Positions 28,761 to 37,370 of a DNA stretch of 64,000 nucleotides are shown here, one piece after another. The position numbers and the translations under genes were made by a program. How positions within the stretch are numbered: position 1 is the stretch's first letter; each line of letters starts with the position of its first letter. Source of the stretch: Desulfobacula toluolica Tol2 (GTDB lineage: Bacteria; Desulfobacterota; Desulfobacteria; Desulfobacterales; Desulfobacteraceae); the NCBI RefSeq assembly GCF_000307105.1, contig NC_018645.1, forward strand, positions 407,001 to 471,000, read 5' to 3'. The notes beneath the pieces were generated by a model that saw only the letters and a program-made list of their open reading frames with translations, was not told the origin of the DNA and did not search any database.

Positions 28761-29636
28761 TCATTTTTCACTGGCCATACTCCATAACGACTTGACCCGC
28801 GGATTGACAAGGTTTTTTTTTCGGGTACACAGCCCGATGACAAAGGGCGGCAGTACAGGGGCACCTGACAGGATTTTGACCTGGTTTAAAAAAGGGCTTT
28901 TTTCAAGCACCATCCTGGGAACAAGACCAATGCCACAGCCAAGGCTGATCATGACAATGATAGCCTCATTGCCCGCAACCTGGGAATAAATATTGGGAAT
29001 AAAATTTTCCTTTGCAAACCACTGGTCTATTCGGTCCCGGCTCAACCCGTGATCCGGAATGATTAACGGGGTTTGTTCCCAGTCTATCCCATCGACTGTA
29101 CGAATAACGATATCAGGGTATTGCAATGGTGCAATAAAAACCAGTGGTGTACGGGATAAGGTTTGAAAAACAAGATCTTTGGGTAATGTGTCAGGCAGGG
29201 CTGCAATTGCAACATCCGCATCCTGGTTTGACAGTTTTTGCAGGGCTTTTGCCGCATCTCCGGTTTCAAGGTGTATCCGGACTCTGGGATGGGTTTTTCT
29301 ATACCGTGCCATGACGCTGGGAAGGATTCCATAGGCTGCGGTTACAGAGCAATACAACGACAGCTCTCCTTGCAAAATATCATCGGACGACAGTTCGTCA
29401 TGGAGCCGATTCCACCTCCGCAGAACATCATCGGCATATTTTTTAAACACCATTCCGGCTGACGTCAATTCCACGGAGCGGTTGCTTCGGATAAAAAGTG
29501 TTTCACCCACCTCTGCTTCTATCCTCTGGATAACCCTTGTCAATGCCGACGGCGTGATATAACAGGCCTGGCTGGTTCTTGCAAAATGCAAGGTATCTGC
29601 AAGGTGCCTGAAAAGCTTTAAATTGCGAATATCCAT
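28761..29636 (-). CDS. ilvY: LysR-type regulator IlvY
   Basis: A 291-residue LysR-family protein: winged helix at residues 1-60 (LHFARTSQACYITPSALTRVIQRIEAEVGE) and a periplasmic-binding-fold effector domain. Sequence and divergent placement next to ilvC match IlvY, which activates ilvC in response to acetolactate/acetohydroxybutyrate. Paired TTGCAAT sites lie between the two genes. Convergent with cspA. Confidence 0.88.
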   Translation of the reverse strand: MDIRNLKLFRHLADTLHFARTSQACYITPSALTRVIQRIEAEVGETLFIRSNRSVELTSAGMVFKKYADDVLRRWNRLHDELSSDDILQGELSLYCSVTAAYGILPSVMARYRKTHPRVRIHLETGDAAKALQKLSNQDADVAIAALPDTLPKDLVFQTLSRTPLVFIAPLQYPDIVIRTVDGIDWEQTPLIIPDHGLSRDRIDQWFAKENFIPNIYSQVAGNEAIIVMISLGCGIGLVPRMVLEKSPFLNQVKILSGAPVLPPFVIGLCTRKKNLVNPRVKSLWSMASEK

Positions 29637-29697
29637 GTTTCAATGCTTAACACTATGTTTTAAATTTTGCAATAATACATCAGTTATATATAAATAG

Positions 29698-29729
29698 TTG
29701 CAATATTAAAGCCGTGTATAATATTGCAA
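29698..29729. promoter_or_regulatory. IlvY operator candidate between ilvY and ilvC
   Basis: Inverted repeat TTGCAATATTA-N10-TAATATTGCAA. Additional half-sites TTGCAAT lie at about 29667 and TTGCAAAT at 29744. The arrangement resembles the tandem IlvY operators of enteric ilvYC. Confidence 0.65.
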
Positions 29730-29841
29730 TATTCAAAACATAACATTGCAAATGATTCATTTGACGCAATTATAAATATAGTCCATTAATACAGCAGGTT
29801 AATTTCGTAAAATACTTACATTTATCTATAAGGAGAACACC

Positions 29842-31314
29842 ATGGGCCAAAATTATTTTAATACCCTGCCATTGAGACGACAATTGGAAGAACTTTCCCA
29901 GTGCAGATTTATGGATTCATCTGAATTCAAAGGCGTTGAAGCCTTGAAGGGCAAAAAAATAGTCATTGTAGGTTGCGGTTCCCAGGGACTTCACCAGGGA
30001 CTAAACTTGAGGGACAGCGGTCTGGATGTATCCTATACCCTTAGGGACGCCGCCATTGAAGAAAAACGTCAGTCCTGGAAAAACGCAACTGAAAACAAGT
30101 TTTCTGTGGGAACATATGAAGAGATGATTCCCCAGGCTGATCTGTTGATCAACCTGACCCCTGACAAACAGCACACCAATGTGATTGAATCAGTCATGCC
30201 TTTGATGAAACAGGATGCGTGTCTGTCATACTCTCACGGCTTTAATATTGTGGAAGAAGGCATGCAGATCAGAAAAGATCTCACCGTTATCATGGTTGCA
30301 CCAAAGTCTCCCGGAACAGAGGTACGGGAAGAATACAAACGGGGGTTCGGCGTACCCACATTGATTGCCGTTCACAAGGAAAACGACCCCAGAGGCGAAG
30401 GGATGGAACTTGCCAAAGCCTATGCCTGCGGTACAGGGGGCGACAGGGCAGGGGTACTTCATTCTTCTTTTGTGGCGGAAGTAAAATCAGATCTCATGGG
30501 AGAACAGACCATCCTTTGCGGTGTTCTCCAGACCGGGTCTTTGCTGTGCTATGATAAAATGATTGAAACAGGCGTTCCTCCTGAATATGCTTCCAAACTG
30601 GTTCAATATGGATGGGAAACCATTACAGAAGCCTTGAAACACGGTGGTGTCACCAATATGATGGACAGGTTGAGCAATCCTGAAAAAATTGTTGCCCAGG
30701 AACTTTGTGAAGAATTGAAAACTATTCTTACTCCTTTGTTCAACCAGCACATGGACAACATCATGTCCGGCGAATTTTCTAAAACCATGATGGAAGACTG
30801 GGCAAACGATGATGCCAACCTGCTCAAATGGAGAGAAGAAACCTCCCAGACTGCTTTTGAACAATCCACCCCAACAGATCAGGAGATCCCGGAACAGGCA
30901 TATTTTGACAATGGCGTTCTTATGGTTGCCTTTGTCAAGGCAGGTGTGGAACTGGCATTTGACACAATGGTCTCAACCGGTATCGGTGAAGAATCCGCCT
31001 ACTATGAATCCCTTCATGAACTGCCCTTGATTGCAAACCTGGTGGCACGCAAAAAACTTTATGAAATGAATGTGGTCATTTCCGATACAGCCGAATACGG
31101 ATGTTATCTGTTTAACCATAAGGCCGTTCCATTGCTTTGTGACTTCATGAAAAAACTTGATATTGATGTCATAGGTAAAGGTTTGACGGTTGAAACCAAT
31201 GGCGTGGATAACATAAAACTTATCAAAACCAATGAGGCCATCCGTTCCACAGGTGTTGAACGGATCGGAAAAAAACTGCGCGGATACATGGGGGCCATGA
31301 AACCCATTTCTTAA
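29842..31314 (+). CDS. ilvC: Ketol-acid reductoisomerase, class II (long form)
   Basis: A 490-residue KARI, the long class II form with a duplicated helical C-terminal domain (class I enzymes are about 330 residues). The NADPH-binding [20 protein letters not shown] and catalytic segments [32 protein letters not shown] are visible. It converts acetolactate or acetohydroxybutyrate to the dihydroxy acids of valine and isoleucine synthesis. Start ATG 29842 with AAGGAG upstream. The IlvY partner and long form recall gammaproteobacteria, suggesting lateral acquisition. Confidence 0.95.
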   Translation: MGQNYFNTLPLRRQLEELSQCRFMDSSEFKGVEALKGKKIVIVGCGSQGLHQGLNLRDSGLDVSYTLRDAAIEEKRQSWKNATENKFSVGTYEEMIPQADLLINLTPDKQHTNVIESVMPLMKQDACLSYSHGFNIVEEGMQIRKDLTVIMVAPKSPGTEVREEYKRGFGVPTLIAVHKENDPRGEGMELAKAYACGTGGDRAGVLHSSFVAEVKSDLMGEQTILCGVLQTGSLLCYDKMIETGVPPEYASKLVQYGWETITEALKHGGVTNMMDRLSNPEKIVAQELCEELKTILTPLFNQHMDNIMSGEFSKTMMEDWANDDANLLKWREETSQTAFEQSTPTDQEIPEQAYFDNGVLMVAFVKAGVELAFDTMVSTGIGEESAYYESLHELPLIANLVARKKLYEMNVVISDTAEYGCYLFNHKAVPLLCDFMKKLDIDVIGKGLTVETNGVDNIKLIKTNEAIRSTGVERIGKKLRGYMGAMKPIS

Positions 31315-31365
31315 GCCTGGTTTTTTATATGATGCCCATCTCAATATATTTTATATGATAAGGGG

Positions 31366-31410
31366 TTTGTTTTTTGTTGTGGCAAGTCAATCTGCCATGG
31401 CCGTTAGTTG
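31366..31410 (+). repeat. Dispersed hairpin repeat, copy C
   Basis: TTTTTTGTTGTGGCA, then ATCTGCCATGGCCGTTA; the stem is GGCA.../TGCC. Sits just after ilvC and before its terminator. Confidence 0.65.
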
Positions 31411-31417
31411 ATAATTT

Positions 31418-31470
31418 AAAAAGTGCATTGTTTCAAAAATAATTTTTTAAAACAATGCGCTTTTGTTTTT
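31418..31470 (+). terminator. Terminator of ilvC
   Basis: AAAAGTGCATTGTTT pairs with AAACAATGCGCTTTT (one T-G mismatch region) and is followed by GTTTTT. Typical intrinsic terminator. Confidence 0.7.
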
Positions 31471-31522
31471 AATTTTAAATGCAAACGCAAAACCCAATGC
31501 CGGATTTGATTTGGTCTGTTTT

Positions 31523-32155
31523 TTAAAGATTTTGCATTGTTTTTATCAGATTGTTTGCAAGAACTGCACTGGTTATGCCCAAAGATTCCGGGTCAAGATA
31601 AAATTCCGAATGTTTTTGAAACAGCACAGTACATTGAGCAGGAAATTCTTCATCCCTGTCATTAAACAACAGCAAAAGCGATATCCGGGGAAGGGCGTCA
31701 AACTGTATTGCCAGATCATAGGGCATGTCCGCTTCGTAACGGACCCCGCCCAGTTTTTTACCGGCTTTAAAAAGTTCATCAAGCCTGCCTGAAAAATGTT
31801 TGAGAATAACCTGTTCTGTATCGCTTTTAAAAAAGTTTACATTGGTAAAATGGGACGTTTTTTTAAAATCCTTAAATGACACCCATTTTGTATCATTGTG
31901 CAATTGCTCGGGGCATAACAAAATATATTTGGCAAGGATGACACAAATCCTGTAATCCGGCCTGTTGCCTGATGCATCCGTTATTTCATTTTGCGAAATC
32001 AGGTAATGGTAATCTTTGTTAAAAAAACGAATCAGTATTTGATCCTCATCTGTTTCAATTCCAAGTATATTCTGTATGGACGCAAGATTTGTTTTAGCGA
32101 TTTGGTCGCAATAATCACGGTAGTATTTTTCAAATATTTCAGAACTCTGGTTCAT
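31523..32155 (-). CDS. DUF3786-domain protein
   Basis: The 210-residue protein contains the DUF3786 signatures: YLISQNEITDASG, ILAKYILLC near the centre, the YDLAIQFDALPRISLLLLFNDRDEEFPAQCTVLF block and a terminal FYLDPESLGI. DUF3786 proteins are common in sulfate reducers and acetogens, sometimes near corrinoid or Fe-S proteins; the function is unknown. No Fe-S cysteine motif or membrane segment here. Monocistronic between repeat copies. Confidence 0.78.
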   Translation of the reverse strand: MNQSSEIFEKYYRDYCDQIAKTNLASIQNILGIETDEDQILIRFFNKDYHYLISQNEITDASGNRPDYRICVILAKYILLCPEQLHNDTKWVSFKDFKKTSHFTNVNFFKSDTEQVILKHFSGRLDELFKAGKKLGGVRYEADMPYDLAIQFDALPRISLLLLFNDRDEEFPAQCTVLFQKHSEFYLDPESLGITSAVLANNLIKTMQNL

Positions 32156-32190
32156 TGATGATCCTCCCGGTTAAAAGGCTTTTCTATAAA

Positions 32191-32245
32191 GGTCATGGCA
32201 GATCACTATGCCACAACAAACAATGAAAGATATTTAATTTCATCA
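32191..32245 (-). repeat. Dispersed hairpin repeat, copy D
   Basis: On the minus strand: TTCATTGTTTGTTGTGGCA, stem GGCA/TGCC, then TGCCATGACC. Lies directly upstream of the DUF3786 gene, adjacent to copy E. Confidence 0.65.
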
Positions 32246-32249
32246 GGTT

Positions 32250-32365
32250 AAAAGTTCTTTCATATAAACTGCCACGGGCAGACTTGGTCTCTCACCCATG
32301 TTTGCCCACAACAAAGATGAAAAGTCTCTGTATGAATTTTTTAAGACTTTCATATAAAAAGATCT
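32250..32365 (-). repeat. Dispersed hairpin repeat, copy E (long form)
   Basis: On the minus strand: TATATGAAAGTCTTAAAAAATTC, then TTTGTTGTGGGCAAAC, and after a 16-20-base spacer GTCTGCCCGTGGCAGT, forming the stem GGGCA/TGCCC. Very similar to copy F. Confidence 0.8.
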
Positions 32366-32436
32366 ATATATTATTGAATTTGATAAATCAGATAAAGAAA
32401 AAAAACATCCCCCATATGGGGGGGGATCTGATTTTT

Positions 32437-33213
32437 TTATGAATCAAAGTTGATTTTATGCAAGACCAGACCAGAGGATGGTGCAATGTGCCGCAGAGGT
32501 CTGTTATCTTTTCCTTCAAGTGATTCCTTAATGTCGCCCAACCTTATTTCCCCCCTTCCAAGACTCAAAAGCTGTCCCATGATCAGCCTCACTTGATACC
32601 TTAAAAATCCTGCTGAATGTATGTGATAGGCATAGGTTTTATCCGGGAAGAAATTGGCTTTAAAAATTGTGTTTTTTTTGATCTTGCTGACCAGGATTTC
32701 TCGTTTAAACTTTGTTCCTGGCTTTGGTTTTGTGCAATATTTTATAAAATTATGTTTGCCTTTAAATAATAGTGCGCCTTTTTTCATCAAATCAAGATCA
32801 AGGTCATACTGAAATGAACTTATAAGTGGGGCACTGAAAGGGTGGCTCTTTTCTCCAAAAGAAAATAAATACAGATACTCTTTGATTCTCGGGGCATTAA
32901 TGATATTGAAGTTCTTGTCCTTTTCTTCTATTTTTATCACCTTGATATCGTTGGGTAAGTTTTGGTTAAAATCCATGAACAATTGATTGGTGTCTAACGG
33001 ATCATTGACAAAAAGTTCAAACGCGGAATGATTGGCAGATACTTTTGCATCTGTTCGGCTGGTTCCTAAGATTTTAAAGTCTGTATGGCCTAAAATAAAT
33101 TTTGTTGTTTTTTCGATCATAAATTCAATGGTTTTTAATCCGGGTTGTTTAAGCCAGCCATGGTATCGGTAACCCATGTATTGAATATGAATCAGGTAGT
33201 AAAATTTTTTCAT
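32437..33213 (-). CDS. truA: TruA-like tRNA pseudouridine synthase
   Basis: A protein of about 258 residues (ATG 33213; TTG 33231 also possible) with the TruA fold: YLIHIQYMGYRYHGW at the N-terminus, the catalytic Asp in LGTSRTDAKVSANHSAFE, and a C-terminal GFLRYQVRLIMGQLLSLGRGEI. The usual motif is GRTDAGVHA; here it reads SRTDAKVSA, so the catalytic Asp is kept but the context diverges. It would modify U38-40 of tRNA anticodon arms or be a related specialised synthase. Confidence 0.8.
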   Translation of the reverse strand: MKKFYYLIHIQYMGYRYHGWLKQPGLKTIEFMIEKTTKFILGHTDFKILGTSRTDAKVSANHSAFELFVNDPLDTNQLFMDFNQNLPNDIKVIKIEEKDKNFNIINAPRIKEYLYLFSFGEKSHPFSAPLISSFQYDLDLDLMKKGALLFKGKHNFIKYCTKPKPGTKFKREILVSKIKKNTIFKANFFPDKTYAYHIHSAGFLRYQVRLIMGQLLSLGRGEIRLGDIKESLEGKDNRPLRHIAPSSGLVLHKINFDS

Positions 33214-33562
33214 AAAAATTTTTCCATTCAATGGGGAAGGTTGTTTTTCAAAAACAGATCATATTGTCCCGGCATCCTAATAATGCACAACAAAGAATGT
33301 GTCAACCTGAACTTTGATTGCCATATGATGGTGCAAAAATAAAAGTTACGGGTTTATCCAGTGTCTTTTGAGCTGGAAAACAACAGTTGAAAAGGTCATA
33401 AAAAAGCTGCTTGCATTTGTATTGAAAAATGTTATGTTTTTATTAAGAGTTTGAATATCCCTGGAAAAACAAAATCTTAGTGTGAGGCTCAAAAAAAGTT
33501 TTTTTCGTTAATTTGGGATCTTTGCTAACAAAATAGGGCTCAAGCCTCGAAAGTACCTTGCC
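33214..33562. other. Intergenic region between truA and the KDRR-repeat gene
   Basis: About 350 bases that must hold the truA promoter (minus) and that of the following plus-strand gene. AT-rich. A GCACAACAAAG at about 33284 loosely resembles the end of the dispersed repeat but lacks the stem. No other feature seen. Confidence 0.35.
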
Positions 33563-33919
33563 ATGAATCAAAGAACAGATTTTTTTGATACTGTCGATCA
33601 TCAAGATTTTTGCAACGATAAAGAAAATTGCAAAGATAAGAGTCGGTGCAAAGACAAGGATCATCACAACACTAAGGATCGTCGCAAAAATAAGGACCGT
33701 CGAGTCAACAAGGATCGCCGATCAAAAGGGGAAAGACGTTATGATTTTCGTGAAAAACCAAATCGTCAACGCAAATCCATTCGCGCTTGGTTACGTTCCA
33801 TCATAAATGCACGGCTTGGTATTGACAGACGAAAATATGACAGAAGAAGAGTCGCAGACAGAAGAAAACCAAACAAAAACAGTATTCTTACCCGGGAAGA
33901 AATTGAATATTTTTTATAA
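33563..33919 (+). CDS. Highly basic KDRR-repeat small protein, unknown function
   Basis: The 118-residue protein is dominated by short tandem motifs: NTKDRRK, NKDRRV, NKDRRS, KGERRY, then after a helix (SIRAWLRSIINARLG) IDRRKYDRRRVADRRK. The DNA shows matching 18-base repeats around 33666-33730. It has no signal peptide. The charged Lys/Arg/Asp composition suggests nucleic-acid or acidic-surface binding. No good ribosome site precedes ATG 33563, so the start is uncertain. I recognise no characterised family. Confidence 0.55.
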   Translation: MNQRTDFFDTVDHQDFCNDKENCKDKSRCKDKDHHNTKDRRKNKDRRVNKDRRSKGERRYDFREKPNRQRKSIRAWLRSIINARLGIDRRKYDRRRVADRRKPNKNSILTREEIEYFL

Positions 33920-34002
33920 ATGCCACTGGCCGATCTGGTATTTTATTTAAGTAGGATGCAGATATCCCCCTTGCCGGTCATGTTGGAAAGGGGGATGAAT
34001 GT

Positions 34003-34659
34003 TTATGCCACAGCAGCCTTAAAACCGTCAAGACCAAGCCGGTCGATCATTTTGCCGAGCCGTTCACCAGGTTTTGCATTTTCCTGATAATGGGCAACCA
34101 CTTTATCAATAGCATCCATAGCGCCTTGATCATCTAAGCCTTCCAAAAGTACGTCACCAATACGGGGGTGGGCACCGACATTTCCGCCTATGGTTAATGT
34201 CCAGCCGTCTTTTTTTCCGATCAATCCGATATCCCTGACCCAGGATTCGGCACAACTGAGATGGCAACCGGAAACAGCCATTTTAAATTTTCCCGGAAGC
34301 TTGAATCCATGATATTTTTTATCCAGCTTCATGCCAAGACCAAGAGAATCCTGCTTGCCTATTGTGCAGAACGTATTGCCGGGACAGCTGCGGATGCTTC
34401 TGACACACAAGCCTACGGCAGCACCCTTATCCAGTCCCAGTTCTTCCCAGGCACTGTCAATATCTTCTTCTTTGAGTCCCACAATGGCAATGCGGGTTGC
34501 GCCGGTAATCTTAACGGCCTGGGCATTATATTTTTCAGACACGTCGGCTATTTTTCTCAAAAGATCCGGGGTTACCACTCCGCAGGGAATATGGGGGGCA
34601 ATGGCATAGGTTTTTTTGTCTTTCTGGGGGATGGCTCCTTTTTCTCCAAGTTTCAGCAT
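34003..34659 (-). CDS. Assimilatory-type small sulfite reductase-like protein
   Basis: A 218-residue siroheme/4Fe-4S protein of the low-molecular-weight sulfite reductase type known from Desulfovibrio. The cluster cysteines appear as RSCPGNTFCTIGK near residue 90 and SGCHLSCAESWVRD near 132, spaced as in nitrite/sulfite reductase cores; the N-terminal AVKITGATRIAIVGL belongs to the same fold. Only one of the two repeat halves of normal sulfite reductases is present. Physiological role (assimilation or detoxification of sulfite) is uncertain. Monocistronic. Confidence 0.85.
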   Translation of the reverse strand: MLKLGEKGAIPQKDKKTYAIAPHIPCGVVTPDLLRKIADVSEKYNAQAVKITGATRIAIVGLKEEDIDSAWEELGLDKGAAVGLCVRSIRSCPGNTFCTIGKQDSLGLGMKLDKKYHGFKLPGKFKMAVSGCHLSCAESWVRDIGLIGKKDGWTLTIGGNVGAHPRIGDVLLEGLDDQGAMDAIDKVVAHYQENAKPGERLGKMIDRLGLDGFKAAVA

Positions 34660-35333
34660 TCTTTTTGTCTCCTTTGTTGTGTTTTTTTATTTTGCCTCTC
34701 ATTTAAAACAGCACAAGCAATTAAAACAGCACAAGAAATAGTCGATTAAGACAATTAAATCATATTTTGATATTCTTGTAATCTGCAGCCAATAAATTTT
34801 TTTCTTAATATTGGGGTAGCAGATTTTTGTGAAGATAACAACATTACTTTTATATTTGGTACATGCTTATTCAGACATGCCAAACCGGTATTTGATTTGC
34901 TTTTATGTTTGATGGGTATCATTATTTGAATCATTTCATCATTGATTTTATTAATTCATCACACATTTGACTGGCACGAAAAACCCTTTGCCCATCCTAC
35001 CTTGTTGTATTGTTTGATGTCTTTATGTAACAAAGCATATCGGGACAAAAACAAACGAAAGGCAGCCCGCAACCGTTCGATATGATCAATTAATAAAGGG
35101 TTCTTCTTTTAATAACTGCCACGGGCAGACCTGCTCTTTTACCTTGGTTTGCCCACAACAAAGGTTGAAAGTCAAAGTTTGAATTTTTGAAGACTTTCAT
35201 ATAAAAGATCAATCCGTAAAAATTTTTTGCCGTTGGAATAGGTCTTGATTTTTCATATGAATTTGAATAATTGTATAGGGTTGTGAAAACAGCCTTTATA
35301 TTATGGAGAAATCAATAAAAATGGTGGTTGAAA
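34660..35333. other. Long intergenic region with one repeat copy
   Basis: About 670 bases between the divergent sulfite reductase and amidohydrolase genes. Apart from repeat copy F, I see AT-rich sequence but no convincing gene, RNA or promoter. Confidence 0.4.
35105..35215 (-). repeat. Dispersed hairpin repeat, copy F (long form)
   Basis: On the minus strand: TATATGAAAGTCTTCAAAAATTC, then CTTTGTTGTGGGCAAACC and GTCTGCCCGTGGCAGTTAT. The left block, core and stem all match copy E nearly base for base. Confidence 0.8.
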
Positions 35334-36212
35334 ATGATAATTGATGGTCATGCCCATTTGTTTCACCCGAAAGTTATCTCCAATGTTAAAAAAAAAGAGG
35401 AGATGGTTGACTTCCTGAGGTTGCAGGCAGACGGGGCAGAAGACAGAATTGGCGTGTCGTTCCTTGAAGAGGAACTGAAGAGCAACGCGGTTCAGGGATG
35501 TTTTATTCTTCCCACTGCAGGGGCAAAAGAAGTCGGCAAGGTCAATGAATCATCTTACATGACGGTTGAAACTTCGGATCTTTTGTATACGGCCGGTACC
35601 CTTCATCCTGAATACAGCGACAACAGACAAGAGCTTGTGAAATTCAAGCAAAGAAATATCAAGGGGATAAAATTGTGTTCCTTTTCCCAGAAATTTGCTT
35701 TGGATGATCCCAAGACCTTTGATATGTTTAATTTGATCAGACAGTTTAATATAACTGAACAGTCTGGGTTCTTTGTGATTATAGATACCCTGTACGGGGC
35801 AGACACCTTTTTTGGAGGTAATTCCGAACATAATACAACACCGGAACTGTTAGGCAGTTTGGTTAAAAATTTTCCCGAGATTAATTTTATCGCAGCTCAT
35901 ATGGGTGGATTGGCAGCGCCTTTCAATGATATTTACACCCATCTTTGCCCCATGGACAATCTGTTTTTTGACACCTCAAATGCAGCCCATGTGCTGGAGG
36001 AAAATCAGTTTGTTGCTCTTTTAAAAGCCCATGGGCCGGAGCATATTATTTTTGGAACAGACTGGCCCTGGTTTACCCATGCACCGGAGATTGATTTGCA
36101 ACACCGTATGCTCACCAGGGCAGGCTATTCAAAGGATGATATGGAGCGGGTGTTTTCAAAAAATATTATCCGGCTGTCGGGACTTGCCGTTTTTATGGAT
36201 TCAGGAGTTTAA
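35334..36212 (+). CDS. Amidohydrolase (ACMSD-like metal-dependent hydrolase)
   Basis: A TIM-barrel amidohydrolase of about 292 residues. The metal-binding HAH is in IIDGHAHLFHP at the N-terminus, a His in NFIAAHMGGLAAPF, and the last Asp in IIFGTDWPWFTH. The family includes decarboxylases of aromatic acids (ACMSD, resorcylate) and hydrolases, so an aromatic-acid role is possible but not shown. Start taken at ATG 35334. It heads a tight three-gene set; the next gene follows by one base after the stop. Confidence 0.8.
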   Translation: MIIDGHAHLFHPKVISNVKKKEEMVDFLRLQADGAEDRIGVSFLEEELKSNAVQGCFILPTAGAKEVGKVNESSYMTVETSDLLYTAGTLHPEYSDNRQELVKFKQRNIKGIKLCSFSQKFALDDPKTFDMFNLIRQFNITEQSGFFVIIDTLYGADTFFGGNSEHNTTPELLGSLVKNFPEINFIAAHMGGLAAPFNDIYTHLCPMDNLFFDTSNAAHVLEENQFVALLKAHGPEHIIFGTDWPWFTHAPEIDLQHRMLTRAGYSKDDMERVFSKNIIRLSGLAVFMDSGV

Positions 36213-36213
36213 A

Positions 36214-36552
36214 ATGCAAGCAACAGATGATTGGGGTCATGACCCTAATGTTAGAAAAACACGGGACTGTTTTTCCAGGATGGAAGCCATGGATTTTGAG
36301 CTGATAAAGCGTTCAGGCATATCTTTGTTTGATCCGCAGCTTCGGCCTGCCAGGGAATTGAGATTCAGTCTGTTTGAAAATATCTGTTCCAGGGCTGCGG
36401 AAAAAGGGATGCTTTTGGATGAAGATACGGTTTTTGAGCTGTTCAAGCTTTGTCAGGACATGGCATTCAAGAATTGCGGATTGCCTGTGTCTTCTTTGAA
36501 TTTACCCCAAAATCAGGAACTGGTATCTTTGGTCAAGGAGAATTTGAAATGA
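36214..36552 (+). CDS. Small helical protein of the amidohydrolase operon, unknown
   Basis: A 112-residue, mostly helical protein (ELIKRSGISLFDPQLRPARELRFSLFENICSRAAEKGMLL). CAGGAG precedes ATG 36214. The final four bases overlap the next start (ATGA), so it is translationally coupled. No family recognised. Its fixed place between the amidohydrolase and another small gene suggests a shared complex or pathway. Confidence 0.65.
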   Translation: MQATDDWGHDPNVRKTRDCFSRMEAMDFELIKRSGISLFDPQLRPARELRFSLFENICSRAAEKGMLLDEDTVFELFKLCQDMAFKNCGLPVSSLNLPQNQELVSLVKENLK

Positions 36553-36884
36553 TTCGATTAAGACTGTTTGGACGATGCCGCATTTATCATGATCCGGTCA
36601 GCCCTGTTTTAAAGGAACCTGCACAGATTGGATGGGATTCCTGGTTCAGGGATATTGATCTTGTCACACCCAGGAAATTAAAGGGAAAAGAACTGCTTTT
36701 GCGCACTCGGGGCTGGTGGTCGGTAGAACCAAGTCTGGTGGCCGATGTCGTGGAAAAATACGGGAGGCTGATGGTCGGTGAAAAAGGGGAACTCATGGTT
36801 GAATTCCACAATGAGGCCGACGTTACAGCACTCTCCTTAGACCTGACTGAAAATTTTAAAGACCAGATTCTGCTGGCCCCCTGA
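36549..36884 (+). CDS. Small protein of the amidohydrolase operon, unknown
   Basis: A 111-residue protein rich in beta-strand (MIRLRLFGRCRIYHDP, ELLLRTRGWWSVEPSLVADVVEKYGRLMVGEKGEL). No cysteine cluster or membrane segment. Last gene of the operon, ending 11 bases before the convergent cupin gene. Function unknown. Confidence 0.62.
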   Translation: MIRLRLFGRCRIYHDPVSPVLKEPAQIGWDSWFRDIDLVTPRKLKGKELLLRTRGWWSVEPSLVADVVEKYGRLMVGEKGELMVEFHNEADVTALSLDLTENFKDQILLAP

Positions 36885-36895
36885 TCCCTGTTTCT

Positions 36896-37240
36896 TTATT
36901 TGTCCCATGGGGAGGCAACCACCAGGATAACGCAGGGTTCCGTCCCGTTATTGAAAAGGCTGTGGGCAGACCCCACAGGAATCCAGGTGGCATCTCCGGG
37001 ATTAACCTGCTGTTCTTCATAATCAACCCGCATGATACCTGTACCGCTTGCAACAAAATAGATCTCTTCCATTGGGTCGACATGGGACTCAATTTCTTTG
37101 CCGGGTTCAAGTCTGGCAATGGCCAGAAAACCAAGCTCTTTTAAAGTTCTGCGGTCCAGAATCATCTGGGCAATGGCACCGCCATGGGCTCTGTAGGTGG
37201 TGTCAAGCACCTCTTTATCATTTATATTTCTTACGATCAT
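36896..37240 (-). CDS. Cupin-domain protein
   Basis: A 114-residue single-domain cupin with the two conserved motifs: LEPGKEIESHVDPMEEIYFVASGTG (metal His/Glu) and PGDATWIPVGSAHSLFN. Such proteins bind a metal and small ligands, acting as isomerases, dioxygenases or sensors. It is separated from the EMO gene upstream by a terminator, so it has its own transcript. Substrate unknown. Confidence 0.82.
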   Translation of the reverse strand: MIVRNINDKEVLDTTYRAHGGAIAQMILDRRTLKELGFLAIARLEPGKEIESHVDPMEEIYFVASGTGIMRVDYEEQQVNPGDATWIPVGSAHSLFNNGTEPCVILVVASPWDK

Positions 37241-37284
37241 GGTGTTTTGTCCTTTGCTTGAAAAAAAAACAGAAGACCAAAAAC

Positions 37285-37326
37285 AGACAACCCTCGGATC
37301 AAATAAATTTAATCCGGGGGCTGTCT
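37285..37326 (-). terminator. Terminator downstream of the EMO-like gene
   Basis: AGACAACCCTCGGAT (37285-37299) pairs with ATCCGGGGGCTGTCT (37312-37326), with a TGTTTTT tract on the minus strand. It would end the etf-EMO transcript before the cupin gene. Confidence 0.7.
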
Positions 37327-37370
37327 TTTATGGTAGATGCTTTTTTCAGTTAATATAATCTAATCTAAAC

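Noticed and set aside
33241-33300. Possible seventh copy of the dispersed repeat (GCACAACAAAG)
   Set aside because: Only about 11 bases match and the stem is absent.
34003-34659. Interpretation as a dissimilatory sulfite reductase (dsrA/B) subunit
   Set aside because: Far too short, and the cluster spacing matches the small assimilatory-type enzyme instead.
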